From NCBI GenBank assembly GCA_963576475.1, contig OY754990.1:7995485-8059484 (forward strand): a stretch of 64,000 bases of DNA, read 5' to 3'. This DNA comes from Molanna angustata. Its lineage: Eukaryota > Arthropoda > Insecta > Trichoptera > Molannidae. Positions within the stretch are counted from its first letter, which is position 1, and each line of letters opens with the position of its first letter. Below are positions 9,650 through 20,822 of this stretch, piece by piece. Both the position numbers and the translations under genes were made by a program. The notes under the pieces are model-generated. The model was not told the DNA's origin. It saw only the letters and a list, made by a program, of their open reading frames with translations, and searched no databases.

Positions 9650-10255
9650 TTTTTATGTTTCTCTTTAAAATTATTAAATCAAAAGTTGACTGTCCTGATT
9701 TATTAAATAAAATTAATTTCCATGCGCCGTTGCGAAATGGCAGATTGAACTACTTGTTTTATGTTCCTCGAAGTAACACTAATTCTAATCAAAATGAGTT
9801 TATCAAAAGGGCTTGTAACTTCTATAATGTCAACCTCTCAGCCAGTATCACACATTCTGATATATTCACCGCTAGTAATAATGCATACAAAAATTCTCTC
9901 TATAAGTGCATAGCATGAACTCGTATGTTGAATATTTTTTTTTTGTTAGTTATTTTTGTTTTTTCTAATATTATCTTTTGTATACTTTTATTTACATTTT
10001 GAGTTGTTGTTTGTAATAAAAATATAACAATTTAACTGTCATAATCCTTTTCCCATCCTTTTCCTTTCCCGTCACAGGCTAACATACATCTTAGTTATAT
10101 TTAAATTTATGATGTTTGAAATGTTTTATATTTAATATCTGTGGACATATGTAATTGGTCTGTTTGTTTTTATTTTATAGTGTATTATTCCATTTTAGTA
10201 TTTTAAGACTGTATTTGTCCCTAAATAAATATATAAATAAATAAACAAATAAATA
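9650..10255 (+). pseudogene. LINE C-terminal fragment with 3' UTR and (AAATA)n tail
   Basis: Frame 9655-9918 encodes the last ~87 residues of a CR1/jockey-like LINE protein, with a LLNKINFHAPLRN block, a RLNYLFYVPRSNTN block, FIKRACNFYN and HSDIFTASNN. The 3' untranslated region follows, with ATAAATAAATAAA-type repeats at 10223-10260. Upstream coding is missing (5' truncation). It is inserted in Rep-A copy A2 at TTTTCATAAT. Related tails are at 24840-25200 (minus) and 28790-28915. Confidence 0.8.
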
Positions 10256-10377
10256 AATAAATAATAAAATATTTTATGAAAATGATTAAATTATTTTATA
10301 AAAAATTTGAATACACTTTGTAGAGACTTGGCAGTGAGGTGTATAACGTTGGCCACAACCTATTCGTTTTTGTAAAA

Positions 10378-10868
10378 GTTCAAAATTGCCATTAACATTT
10401 GGTTACTGTGACCAAATATTCTGTGGACACAGCCAAACCGTACAGTTATAATAGCTAAACTTTAGTTATAAATTCCAAAAGTTTTGTTAAAACATCGGTA
10501 GCCAAACAAATTAACTACCCCAGTTTTTTTTCAGTCCGCTTGGCTTAAACAAATAATAAAAAAAACAAATAAAATGATATTTTTGTTAAATCAAATATCT
10601 AAGTAGAGACGAAATATATTTATGGGAGAACCGGCAAATCAGGCACCTGGTACATGATCATTTTAAGAGGACACATAACGTCAAACCTAGTGACTGAAAT
10701 CATGATATAAACTGCCTAATACACTCTGAAGTTACGTGTTAGTAAGGGTAACTATTGCGTGCGTTAAAAAGGGTTAATACATGATATAAATTATCGGAAA
10801 TCCATATTTCCTTGACTTTTTGCACTTTGAGAAAGAAAGTGATTTGAAATGAGAAAACTATAAGGCTA
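10378..10868. other. Unassigned stretch
   Basis: AT-rich, with no open frame of interest. Nothing seen beyond short A/T runs. Confidence 0.5.
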
Positions 10869-11196
10869 CGACTATTTACACGACTCAACCATAGACGAAA
10901 ACCAAAAATATCCACAGAAAACGCAGATAAATCAAGTTATAAAAATATTTACCTTTGTTTATACTTTGTTATAATTGTAGATCTCGATGAAAAAATGATT
11001 TATAAAATTAAGTAAATGTAATAAGATGCCAATATTATTTATTTTTTCTTCAAGTTGGTTTCCATGATACATTTATGACCATTGAAAAAATGACAAAGGT
11101 AAATATTTTTGTATTTTGATTTATCTGCGCTTTCTATGGTTATAAATGACCTAAAAACATAGACGACGTCAGAAAATTTGTCGTGTAAATAGACAC
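10869..11196. mobile_element. Inverted-repeat MITE, ~328 bp
   Basis: Ends CTATTTACACGAC and GTCGTGTAAATAG. A second inverted block, GCAGATAAATCAAG with AAATATTTACCTTTGT on the left, matches ACAAAGGTAAATATTT and TTGATTTATCTGCGC on the right. The spacer is ~130 bp and AT-rich. No coding. Target duplication not identified. Confidence 0.75.
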
Positions 11197-11569
11197 TTTT
11201 TGGCGGGAAAACGCTTTTCCCGCCAATTCCGGTCGTAAAAATAGTGGCACCGAAACTATAAAGAACATTTACTTAGATTCTATGATAATTGGTCTTCTAA
11301 GGGAATGTTGTATTTTTTTACTTGTTATTTAGACTGTGTGTTTACAAAATAAAAAAAAACATAAAAAAATAAGATAAAAAATTCCAAAAAAATTAAAAAG
11401 GGATATAAAAAAATATAATTATTAATATTAGGTTTCGCTCTCACATATCTTGCATTTTTTTTATTATTATTGAAACCAAACAAAATATAACAATATAGTT
11501 ACAAACAATAAAAATATTACAAAAAAAGTACAATTTAAATAAGTTATATGAAACATTTTTTTATAGGAT
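11197..11569. other. AT-rich stretch, nothing recognised
   Basis: Long A and T runs (11350-11540). No repeat or reading frame could be assigned. Confidence 0.5.
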
Positions 11570-12112
11570 TATTTGGTATATACCACCTCACTAGGCTGAG
11601 CCTGTACCGAGGTGGCAGTTTTTTTTTTTGCGTTATATCTGACAGTAAAATATTAAACTTGTATTTAACTAAAACTTGTTATAAAATATACCTATTATAA
11701 AAATAAAATATAATCTATTGTAGCTTGATCATGTTTCCGCAGTATATAATGCCCTTGTTTCTAATCCATGTTTCTATTGTTTTCTTGTGTTTCAAATTAT
11801 TCATCAACTGTATGTCCGTTACTTCACTTTTTATCTTATTAAAAATTTTTGGAGCTAAATAATAGTAATGTCTTTGTCCGAATGTCGTGTTTGTCTTTGG
11901 AGTCATGAGAAAATCCCTGCGTGTCGTCTCGTAATTGTGTTGCGGTGTAATATGAATTGTTTTATCTTTATGAAAATGTATAGAAATAATTTTGATATAT
12001 AACTGTGGAATGTTGAAAACTGGAAAATCATTAAATAATAGAACTGTTGGATATGTAAATGGTTTTTTTTATAATAACCTTAATTAAAGCTTTTTGTGCT
12101 TTAATAAGAGGA
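11570..12112 (-). pseudogene. LINE C-terminal fragment, minus strand
   Basis: The frame 11715-11906 (minus) encodes TTFGQRHYYYLAPKIFNKIK, the GQ-x-YLAP-x-NxLP-like block at the end of CR1/jockey-type LINE proteins. Its frame continues upstream without the ATG to about 12040. Beyond a one-base frameshift it continues to about 12112 (PLIKAQKALIKVI). The 3' untranslated part holds a CACCTCACTAGGCTGAGCC / TACCGAGGTGGCAG segment. Same family type as 51003-51460. Confidence 0.8.
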
Positions 12113-12794
12113 TCCATATTAATTTAATCGTAAAAAAATCACAGATGTGTCATATATACATTTTTATAATATTGCAGGCTCAAAAAGTTGGGGGACCTTA
12201 TTCGCCGGCCTTCTGTATGTACGCCACTATCGAAGGTTCATATCTTTATTATTATTTTGCGGGGCCCCTTCGTACATCAAACGTGTTTTAAACAAAATAT
12301 TATATGACCGCATAAAAATGGCGTTATTCGTAAGAAAATAACTTAAAATTATATGTAAAGTGCGAAATATTATTGTCGCATAACATTATACATCAAAAAC
12401 CCCTTTTATAATAATCAATTGTACCGACATTTTATATTGAAACATTATCTTTTTATAGATTTTATTGTGTACTTACAAATATTTAAAAGTACCTTTTCAA
12501 AACACAATACTAATTAATCATTGTTTCACGCAAAATCTAATTTCTAAATATAAAATAACTGAGAATATGCTTTGAAACGCCTGCATTTCTACAATATGCA
12601 TATCCTAATTAAACATACAGTTTGCAATTCAAAGGCGTTAATATATGTACATGATACATGATACAGTATAGAAAACATGATACAGTATAGAAAACATGAT
12701 ACAGAATAGAAAAACGAAGAGGTTATAGCCAAATCCTTATTACTAATATTGTATGGATAATCTTCAGCATTTTCATGAAATATTTTTTTTTTAA
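12113..12794. other. Unassigned stretch
   Basis: Short overlapping open frames at 12094-12341 have no motif. A triplicated ATGATACAGTATAGAAAAC unit lies at 12653-12712. Nothing else supported. Confidence 0.45.
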
Positions 12795-13695
12795 CTAGTA
12801 GCATGTAACACATGAGATCCAACTGTCGATGTCGATGGTATGTATTGAAAAATACGTATCAAACTATAAACACTTAAACACAAATTAATAAATATTTTAA
12901 GATATTTTGTTTTCTATATAAAACGTATGAAGGTCAGTATGGAGTAATGTAGATCAGTCTGTTTTTCCAGAATATAAAAATAGCATGATGGTATGTATGT
13001 ATGTTTGGAGATTGAGTGTGTATTTGGATATTGAAATGTATGAAACGATGTCGTCACTAAATTCAATTTTTATAAAAATTGTTAAAAAAAAGTTTGAGAT
13101 AAAAGTTTTTGTACTACTACAAAGTTCAAATTATAATTTATATAAAATTAAATTATCTAGTTGGGGTGTTTCGGCTTTTTTCGATATTTTTAAAAACTTT
13201 GGAAATAAAGGCAGTTAAACACAAATTTATCATATAAAAAATTTATTGCTTAATAAAAAAAGTTTGAAAAGTCTGGTACTTTTAAAAAAAAAAATTAAGA
13301 TTTTGTATTTGTCTACATTTAAACCAATTTTCAGCGTCCTAGCTTTTATGGTTTTTGAGATATATGGTAAAATAAAGTATAAATTCAAAAGTTGATAACC
13401 CCTGACTGAAACAAAAAATTCAAAATTCCGAGTATAAAAGTTTTGAAGGCCTATAACTTTTTAAATATATCAAAAAAATTGTAGGCTCTGTGCATCGAGC
13501 GGATCCAAAAGTATGCGGGGGATGGACACACATAGACACGCTAAATGTTCTACTCCAAATTCTGAGTAAATCCATATATTTAATATACGTACATGCTGCG
13601 AAACCTTTAAGTTTTTATTTTTTTTTTTACTTCAATGTTGAAAAAAATTGTTAAAAGAAATAAATTCTCTTGAACAAATCGACAGTTGGATGAGA
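12795..13695 (+). mobile_element. Rep-F copy F3, near complete
   Basis: Begins ACTAGTAGCATGTAACACAT with GATCCAACTGTCGAT just inside and ends with ATCGACAGTTGGAT, so its termini are inverted. Internal landmarks: GATGGTATGTATGTATGTTT, ATGTCGTCACTAAATTCAAT, GGTGTTTCGGCTTTTTTCGA, AGTTGATAACCCCTGACTGA and GAGTAAATCC. No coding frame of substance. Length ~0.9 kb. Confidence 0.85.
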
Positions 13696-14057
13696 GATTA
13701 TCTTATATTCTAAGATAAAGAATTTTATTATTACTTTTATCATGCCCTTGTACTTCGACATTTTCACACCCTGTCTAAAGACGTCCCTGTGTTAGTATAT
13801 GGGAATTAGTAGTTGATAGAAATCTTCCTCTCCAATCACCCGTTACTTACTTAAGCTTAGCAATATCTCCCGTCTTCAAATAATTGTACCTAACTGATCT
13901 TAACTTGAGTTAATTACAAAGGAATCTTAACTTAAGATTCATAAATATTTCCTAATGAAACCCATCCCTTTCCATACCATCGAGTGCAGACACTCAATCA
14001 ATCAAGTTGAACTCATCGGAACAAATTAAAGTAATACAGCGATGTCATATTATCTAA
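13696..14057. other. Unassigned stretch
   Basis: No open frame or known repeat. A short self-similar region of TTAACTTRAG motifs lies at 13895-13945. Confidence 0.45.
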
Positions 14058-14195
14058 TTTCGCTACCACCACCCGCTCTGCATATGGGGACTGTAAATGG
14101 CCTCTTCACAGAACGCTAAGTGAGCGACAAAAAGTAGCTCATGGTGCCCTCTAGATTAGCTGTCTCGGCATTATAATGCACAAAGAACAATCGAC
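14058..14195 (+). repeat. Rep-E, copy 1
   Basis: Matches 41395-41530: TATGGGGACT, TTCACAGAA, TAAGTGAGCGACAAAAA, GCCCTCTAGAT and AAGAACAATC in order. About 140 bp, noncoding, class unknown. Confidence 0.7.
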
Positions 14196-14280
14196 GAATG
14201 TGAATGGAAGATTCACACTCGTGAATTTCATTTATTTACCTTTTATCACACCATGTTTATAATGACAACAATAAGTAAGT

Positions 14281-14387
14281 TACTGCTGTCCAACTAGGAA
14301 ATCCTGTTCTAGGACTAGCAGTGAAATATTATAATAATATGTACACTGCTAGCCCTAGAACAGGTATACCTAGATGGGCAGCAGTTA
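14281..14387. mobile_element. 107-bp inverted-repeat MITE
   Basis: Arms of ~43 bp: ACTGCTGTCCAACTAGG and CCTGTTCTAGGACTAGCAGT on the left against ACTGCTAGCCCTAGAACAGG and CCTAGATGGGCAGCAGT on the right, with an AT-rich loop. Target duplication not resolved. Confidence 0.8.
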
Positions 14388-14455
14388 TCTATTTTTAATG
14401 ACGCATATTTTTTAATATTTAAAAAAAATGAATATGTCTTTGTTAAAAAGTACAT

Positions 14456-14572
14456 TCCCTAAATAAAGCATAAATGCTTGTGCTATAGGTGAACGAAATC
14501 GGTCGAGGCAGGATTCGAACTCGCGACCACTGGATTACTAGCCCAGCGCGCTAACCGCTCTTCCATCGACCC
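14456..14572 (-). mobile_element. tRNA-derived SINE, type S2
   Basis: On the minus strand: GAGCGGTTAGCGCGCTGG (A-box side), GAGTTCGAATCCTGCC (B box), then CGATTTCGTTCACCTATAG and an AT-rich tail containing GCATTTATGC. The anticodon-arm region still folds, but the tail and family membership show it is a SINE. Confidence 0.8.
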
Positions 14573-15150
14573 ATCTACAATAATAATGTTAATGATGTGA
14601 TAAGGAATAATTCAATTATTGTATTGTGTTGTGAAATTACAATTCTCCACTACATAATATATAGAAAATGGAAATAAAAAAATTAAAATCAAATCTTAAA
14701 TTGAGTCAGTGCGCTCGATTGTACCCACCTACCTACGATAGGACGCATCCTGGCATCACCGTGAGTGACTCACCGTGAAAGAGTCGACTCCTATGGGAGC
14801 GAAGTTCGGGAGCAAACGGGTTGACTTTAGGGGCCATTAATAACGCCATACGCCTTCACCTATACAATAACTGGATGTTCAACCCCATCTCCTATCGATG
14901 GCGACATCGGGTGCGCGGCGTAATTTCATTTAGTGTAGTGATGAACAAACAAAAGTCTTGCAGTCTGGGTTTTGAATTCTTTTTATCCCTGGTCCCGTTA
15001 TTCGTTTTAGAAAGTCGCTTCTTCTTCTATGGTGCTACATCCCAAATCCAACTTTGGCCTTCTTTAAATATAGTCTCCAACTCCATCTGTTCTCGGACTA
15101 TCTTGAAATTTTCTCTAACATTTAAATTGACGTCCGAAAGAAAAATTTAA
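14573..15150. other. Unassigned stretch with a possible LINE 3' end
   Basis: The minus strand of 15000-15125 reads like a short LINE terminus: a charged segment, then GATGTAGCACCATAGAAGAA with a GAA-rich tail. The plus frame 14821-15150 lacks a recognisable motif. GC is locally higher at 14700-14920 for unknown reasons. Confidence 0.35.
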
Positions 15151-16880
15151 AAGTAGCACAAAAATTATTGTTTTATATTATTATTTTTCAAAAACCTTAG
15201 TAAGTATTTTAGAGAAATGAGATATCATATTTGATTTAAGTAATGTAGCACAGAAATTACAGTCTTATATTATTATTTTTCATAAACCTCAGTAAGTATT
15301 TTAGAGAAATGAGATATCATATTTGATTTAAGTAATGTAGCACAGAAATTACTGTCTTATATTATTATTTTTCAAAAACCTCAGTAAGTATTTTAGAGAA
15401 ATGAGATATCATATTTGATTTAAGTAATGTAGCACAGAAATTACAGTCTTATATTATTATTTTTCATAAACCTCAGTAAGTATTTTAGAGAAATGAGATA
15501 TCATATTTGATTTAAGTAATGTAGCACAGAAATTACTGTCTTATATTATTATTTTTCAAAAACCTCAGTAAGTATTTTAGAGAAATGAGATATCATATTT
15601 GATTTAAGTAATGTAGCACAGAAATTACTGTCTTATATTATTATTTTTCAAAAACCTCAGTAAGTATTTTAGAGAAATGAGATATCATATTTGATTTAAG
15701 TAATGTAGCACAGAAATTACAGTCTTATATTATTATTTTTCATAAACCTCAGTAAGTATTTTAGAGAAATGAGATATCATATTTGATTTAAGTAATGTAG
15801 CACAGAAATTACAGTCTTATATTATTATTTTTCATAAACCTCAGTAAGTATTTTAGAGAAATGAGATATCATATTTGATTTAAGTAATGTAGCACAGAAA
15901 TTACTGTCTTATATTATTATTTTTCAAAAACCTCAGTAAGTATTTTAGAGAAATGAGATATCATATTTGATTTAAGTAATGTAGCACAGAAATTACTGTC
16001 TTATATTATTATTTTTCAAAAACCTCAGTAAGTATTTTAGAGAAATGAGATATCATATTTGATTTAAGTAATGTAGCACAGAAATTACTGTCTTATATTA
16101 TTATTTTTCAAAAACCTCAGTAAGTATTTTAGAGAAATGAGATATCATATTTGATTTAAGTAATGTAGCACAGAAATTACAGTCTTATATTATTATTTTT
16201 CATAAACCTCAGTAAGTATTTTAGAGAAATGAGATATCATATTTGATTTAAGTAATGTAGCACAGAAATTACAGTCTTATATTATTATTTTTCATAAACC
16301 TCAGTAAGTATTTTAGAGAAATGAGATATCATATTTGATTTAAGTAATGTAGCACAGAAATTACTGTCTTATATTATTATTTTTCAAAAACCTCAGTAAG
16401 TATTTTAGAGAAATGAGATATCATATTTGATTTAAGTAATGTAGCACAGAAATTACAGTCTTATATTATTATTTTTCATAAACCTCAGTAAGTATTTTAG
16501 AGAAATGAGATATCATATTTGATTTAAGTAATGTAGCACAGAAATTACTGTCTTATATTATTATTTTTCAAAAACCTCAGTAAGTATTTTAGAGAAATGA
16601 GATATCATATTTGATTTAAGTAATGTAGCACAGAAATTACTGTCTTATATTATTTTTTTTCAAAAACCTCAGTAAGTATTTTAGAGAAATGAGATATCAT
16701 ATTTGATTTGATTTAAGTAATGTAGCACAGAAATTACTGTCTTATATTATTATTTTTCAAAAACCTCAGTAAGTATTTTAGAGAATGAGATATCATATTT
16801 GATAGCATAGAAATTACTGTCTTATATTATTATTTTTCAAAAACCTCACTAAGTGTATTAGAGAATGAGATATCATATTT
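15151..16880 (+). repeat. 92-bp tandem array, about 19 units of two subtypes
   Basis: TAGCACA recurs every 92 bp from 15154 to 16718, followed by a shortened last unit. Subtype A has ATTACAGTC with TTTTCATAAACC. Subtype B has ATTACTGTC with TTTTCAAAAACC. Reading unit 1 to 19 the order is B A B A B B A A B B B A A B A B B B B. Edge units are the most diverged (first: TAGCACAAAAATTATTG; last: shortened GATAGCATAG). Unit 18 follows a 5-bp GATTT duplication. Confidence 0.95.
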
Positions 16881-17164
16881 AATTTCAAAGAACTTTAAAA
16901 GATCATATATTTAAACCAGTATTCAGAGTCAAATATGAGTATTGATGAAGCCTCAGGCCTTCAAGTTAGTTACCTTGAAGATGTGTCGCCCTTAAGGCCC
17001 TTGTCAACGCCTATGACTTTGGGCATGTAGGATGTTTACAAATATACACACTATTTACACTGTAGGATGTTTACAATATTTTTTACCTTCAGTTGTATGA
17101 AATCACCAAATCTGTGATTTACAATATTTTTTCGCGAAGAAAAGGCAGGAGGTTTTTTTAATAG
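16881..17164. other. Unassigned stretch
   Basis: Holds a short repeated GTAGGATGTTTACAA (17026 and 17062). Nothing else seen. Confidence 0.4.
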
Positions 17165-17308
17165 CAAGAATAGTAATTACAAAAAAATTGAAAACTCAGC
17201 CGGTAGATTATCACATTTTTTTCGATTGAAGTAAAAATCTACTTCATAGGCCTAGTTTTTTACGATAAACAATTAAAAAGGGTTTTATTATAACTTATTT
17301 TACAAAGA
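17165..17308 (+). repeat. Rep-H, copy 1
   Basis: Shares AGCCGGTAGATT, TCGATT, CTACTTCATAGGCC and AAAAAGGGTTTTA, in order, with the reverse complement of 61577-61706. Noncoding, class unknown. Confidence 0.6.
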
Positions 17309-17397
17309 AAAATATTTGTAAATTCAAATTAAAAAAAAACTCCCGATAAAGAGTTTAAAATAAATTGTTCTTTATTTCAATGACCCATCGAAGCCAG

Positions 17398-18002
17398 CCC
17401 CCCATAGACAACGTGTCATTTAGCTCGAGAAAAGCAACAAGAAAAGATAACTCAATATATGGAAGTGACAGATGCCAGTCACGTGACAACTGTCACTTTC
17501 ATACATTGTGACGTCATATTCACTCTGAATAAGAAAATCATTTCCAAGTCATCTTGAAGGTCCAAAACTCGCAACGCTCAAGGCCACACTTGAAATGAAA
17601 TATCCGTTATTGGTCTTAGTCTTGCAGTTGCTCATCACTAATTTAGGGGATGGGTGGTATCGAGGTTCGACTTTTGACCGCTTTACGGTCCAAACTTGCT
17701 TCACTCGATGTTAATATTTAGAGTGCCCTCATAATCACAATTAAGTGAAGTACAGCGTAACTCTTATACGCTTGTGGAATTTGTGAATTTACCTTCATTG
17801 AAGGAATATAATTTGCCAACATTTATTATGTCATGGAATCACCAGTGGATCCAAAGCCAGCCCAAGAAAAGATTCAAGAATAGATAACTCAATGTATGGA
17901 AGTGACAGTTGTCACGTGACAGGCAACTGTCACTTCACTCCATACATTGAGTAATATCTTCTTGTTTCTTTTATTAAGCTAAATGCCATGCTGTCTAGGG
18001 GG
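17398..18002. mobile_element. ~605-bp inverted-repeat element
   Basis: The left end CCCCCCATAGACA and the right end TGTCTAGGGGG are inverted. The arms continue through GTCATTTAGCTC / AAGCTAAATGCC and AAGATAACTCAATATATGG / CCATACATTGAGTAATATC, ~75 bp in total. Inside, a CAGTCACGTGACAACTGTCAC block is repeated near 17910 with a nested palindrome at GTCACGTGAC. Noncoding. Confidence 0.75.
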
Positions 18003-18110
18003 TCTGGATGGGCCTTGGCCTCCTCAGGGATGGTATTCTCTCTCCAATTCCGCACATCGGCTATCTGAAGGACTCCCTCGACACCATCCATCAGAAAGGT
18101 GATAAACCTT
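18003..18110 (-). pseudogene. LINE C-terminal relic, minus strand
   Basis: The minus strand encodes a stretch reading D-G-V-E-G-V-L-Q-I-A-D-V-R-N-W-R-E then P-E-E-A-K-A-H-P. This is the 'NWR...EEAKAH' ending typical of insect LINE polyproteins. The expected D-R-x-x-W-R segment between them is shortened, so a small internal deletion is inferred. It abuts the right end of the 605-bp element. Confidence 0.6.
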
Positions 18111-18174
18111 CCTATTGATTCTTGTTTGGGCTATATAATATTCGGTTAAGTCTTTTTTTTCGGTTAACTTTAGT

Positions 18175-18561
18175 TTAGAAATGAGATCGCTAAGAAGAAT
18201 CTGCAATAAAACGATGTATAACAGGGTAAGAAATGAGAACATAAGGAAAGAATGTAAGATGAAGAAAGATATCATTAATAGAATGAAAGTGAACACACTG
18301 AGATGGTTTGGCCACATGGGTAGAATGAATGAGGAACGCCTGACGAAGAAAATATACAATGCGGATAGGATTGGATTGAGAGGTCGGGGGCGCCCAAGAA
18401 AGGGATGGCACGACCATGTGAACGATATTCTGAAAGAAGGAAATGTTAGAAGCGTGTACAATAGACGAACATGTATGAGACGATGCATGAATGTTGACGA
18501 GGCGATGAATGTGTGCCAGGATAGAAAGATATGGCGTCAACACCACAAGGGCTTAAGATGA
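18175..18561 (+). pseudogene. RTE-type LINE C-terminal tail, open frame
   Basis: The ATG-started frame at 18181-18561 (126 residues) matches the end of RTE-type reverse transcriptases: MRSLRRICNKT, a VRNENIRKE block, LRWFGHMGRMNEERLTKKIY, GRGRPRKGWHDHVNDILKEG and RRTCMRRCMNVDEAM. The sequence is open with no stop, but all catalytic domains lie upstream and are absent, so it is a 5'-truncated copy. Overlapping minus-strand frames (18024-18546) are shadows. Confidence 0.85.
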
Positions 18562-18849
18562 GAAAAAGAACTACAATTAATTATCCTTCAATTAAGTATC
18601 AAAGATATTTTGTTTGCAGTTCTCTGTTTGATTACCAGTGACCTACCGCATCGCAAGCGACAATTTCACAGTCTATACCTAGCGGTAATTATAATTTTGT
18701 CAATCAAGTTATATGCTGTCATATCCCGGCAGACATCTGGCGGATTACAATACAACTAATTAGCGTTGTTGTCTCTAATGAGAGGATATCATATTGTGGG
18801 ACGCATTTTAGGAATGCACAGTCATTAAACATACATAACTAGCTGACTC

Positions 18850-18976
18850 AGCCCGCAACAACGAACTTTGTACTTTTTTTTTATTGACAAACTTTTTAAC
18901 ATCTCAGTAGAAACGAAGTTGGGATATTATAGAGGAACCAGGAACTCCAATGTGTATGTAAATCGAATATTCTTTT
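18850..18976 (+). repeat. Rep-B, partial arm preceding the full copy
   Basis: TTTATTGACAAACTTTTTAA, then AGAAACGAAGTTGGGATATT and GAACCAGGAACTCC are the outer arm of Rep-B. The rest of the arm is absent before the next full copy starts. Confidence 0.75.
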
Positions 18977-19600
18977 TTAATTGCATATACGGAAACATTG
19001 AATTTTTTTCCCTTTCGGGAGTCAAATGATATTTTTATTGACAAACATTTTTTCAACATCTCAATATAGACGAAGTTGGGATATTGTAGAAGAACCAGGA
19101 ACTCAAGGCACCTACAGGGCTTACGACCTGTCATCGTTTGGTATACGTGATTACTTTATGCGCTTGCGCAACGTTCACCAATTATGCCTTCTTATTGAGT
19201 TCCCTTATCAATATAATTTTTGAAAGTTCTATATATTTGAATAATGTGTAAACATTTCACCTGAATAATACGAAATTATACTATTGCCATATATGAAGTA
19301 ACGAAGAGACCTTTTTGTAACGCCATCTATTGAGAGATAAGTTTATTTGTAAACAATGAAAGCAAACAATTATTTGTAAACAATGAAAGGCATAATTGGT
19401 GAACGTTGCGCAAGCGCATAAAGTGATCACGTAAACCAGCCGATGACAGGTCGTAAGCCCTGTTGGTGCCTGAGTTCCTGGTTCTTCTATAATAATATCC
19501 CAACTTCGTCTCTATTGAGATGTTATTGTCAATAAATATATCATTTGACTCCCGACAGTGAAAAAAATCCAATGTTTGTGTATATGCAATTAAAAAATAT
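18977..19600. mobile_element. Rep-B foldback element, both arms
   Basis: The left arm (18977-19240) and right arm (19380-19600) are inverted copies. Left landmarks: GCATATACGGAAACATTG, GGGAGTCAAATGATA, CGAAGTTGGGATATTGTAGA, ACCTACAGGGCTTACGACCT and TATGCGCTTGCGCAACGTTC. The right arm carries the reverse complement of each in reverse order. The centre is ~140 bp and holds GTAACGCCATCTATTGAGAG. No coding frame. Confidence 0.85.
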
Positions 19601-19604
19601 ATAT

Positions 19605-19982
19605 TCGATTTAAATCTAAATAAAATTAAATTAAAAAATCTTTGAAATATGATTTTTTTTGTTGAAGTAGGTACTTATCTAAGTATTTATTAAGAAAAAG
19701 AAGATATTAACTATGTTTTCTCAAAGTTTGCCATATTTAATATATAAAAGTGTTAGTCACTATTTTGAGATGTCAATTTAGAAAAAAGTCGTGTTAATTA
19801 AAATATACTATGCAAAAAGAAGTATTGAAAACTTCATCACGATAACAGCGCAACCTATTGGGTTCAAAATTATCCTTTATTTCAATCCGGGTTTATTTAT
19901 TTGTAGAATAAGAGTTATATTCTGTCAAATAACGCGACAAATTTACCTGCTTATATATTTGTAAAATTTAATTATTTATTTA
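19605..19982. other. AT-rich stretch, nothing recognised
   Basis: No repeat or open frame supported. Confidence 0.5.
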
Positions 19983-20822
19983 GCTGTGAGGCACCGGCTT
20001 AGAATAGTGCTTCCATTCTTTTAAATCATTGTTTTCGAGTGTCCCGTAAGAGCCGGGTAATTGAAAATACAACAGGCAACAATAACATCTCACATAGTTC
20101 AGCAATGAGGTTCACCATCACACATTCTGAATGTAGTGTTTCGGGTGTCTCGTAAGAGCCGGGTAATAGAAAATACAACAGGCAACAATAACATCTCACA
20201 TAGTTCAGCAATGAGGTTCACCATCACACATTCTGAATGTAGTGTTTCGGGTGTCTCGTAAGAGCCGGGTAATTGAAAATACAACAAGCAACAATAACAT
20301 CTCACATAGTTCAGCAATGAGGTTCACCATCACACATTCTGAATGTAGTGTTTCGGGTGTCTCGTAAGAGCCGGGTAATTGAAAATACAACAAGCAACAA
20401 TAACATCTCACATAGTTCAGCAATGAGGTTCACCATCACACATTCTGAATGTAGTGTTTCGGGTGTCTCGTAAGAGCCGGGTAATAGAAAATACAACAGG
20501 CAACAATAACATCTCACATAGTTCAGCAATGAGGTTCACCATCACACATTCTGAATGTAGTGTTTCGGGTGTCTCGTAAGAGCCGGGTAATAGAAAATAC
20601 AACAGGCAACAATAACATCTCACATAGTTCAGCAATGAGGTTCACCATCACACATTCTGAATGTAGTGCCTTTTTTGGTGAAACGAGACTGGAGTGTAGG
20701 TATACATAGATGTGTTGTTCTCCCTTTTATAAGGCAATGCACACCCGCACATCTTTCGCTGGTTACCCCACATTGTGGGAAATGCCGTGATGGTATGAAT
20801 GAATGAACCAACCAACCAAACA
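19983..20822 (+). repeat. T-family repeat, copy T2, internally amplified
   Basis: Begins GTGAGGCACCGGCTTAGAAT and ends GTGATGGTATGAATGAATGA. Its central segment is amplified as six 106-bp tandem units. After the array the ordinary T sequence resumes: GGTGAAACGAGACTGG, AAGGCAATGCACACCCGCAC and CTGGTTACCCCACATTG. Confidence 0.85.
20045..20668 (+). repeat. 106-bp tandem array, six units
   Basis: CGTAAGAGCCGGGTAAT starts at 20045, 20151, 20257, 20363, 20469 and 20575. Units are nearly identical. They differ at GGTAATTG/GGTAATAG and CAACAGGC/CAACAAGC. Units 3 and 4 share one variant pair and units 2, 5 and 6 another, suggesting block duplication. The 72-residue minus-strand frames here are repeat artefacts. 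Confidence 0.95.

Larger units (their letters stand above)
8071..10377 (+). mobile_element. Rep-A copy A2, fragmented by nested insertions
   Basis: Rep-A pieces in correct order and orientation: 8071-8113 (TACTTTATCGATTATAGAC), 9121-9298 (GTAAAGTACTCATTCGATTA to TTAACAGTCAAAG), about 9591-9649 (ACACATCACTTAGATAAAAT) and 10256-10377 (ending GTTGGCCACAACCTATTCGT). Between them lie a LINE 3' end with a 27-bp minisatellite, a half Rep-B and a LINE tail. The order of the pieces shows that Rep-A was already present when the others arrived. Confidence 0.8.

Noticed and set aside
14456..14572. Functional tRNA gene on the minus strand
   Set aside because: tRNA-like head of an S2 SINE with the family tail attached; related copies at 1066, 3288 and 37014.
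18024..18546. Minus-strand open frames of 154 and 118 residues
   Set aside because: Antisense shadows of the RTE tail at 18181-18561, which matches its family in the plus frame.
20026..20635. Series of identical 72-residue minus-strand frames
   Set aside because: Each is one unit of the 106-bp array read through; not a gene family.
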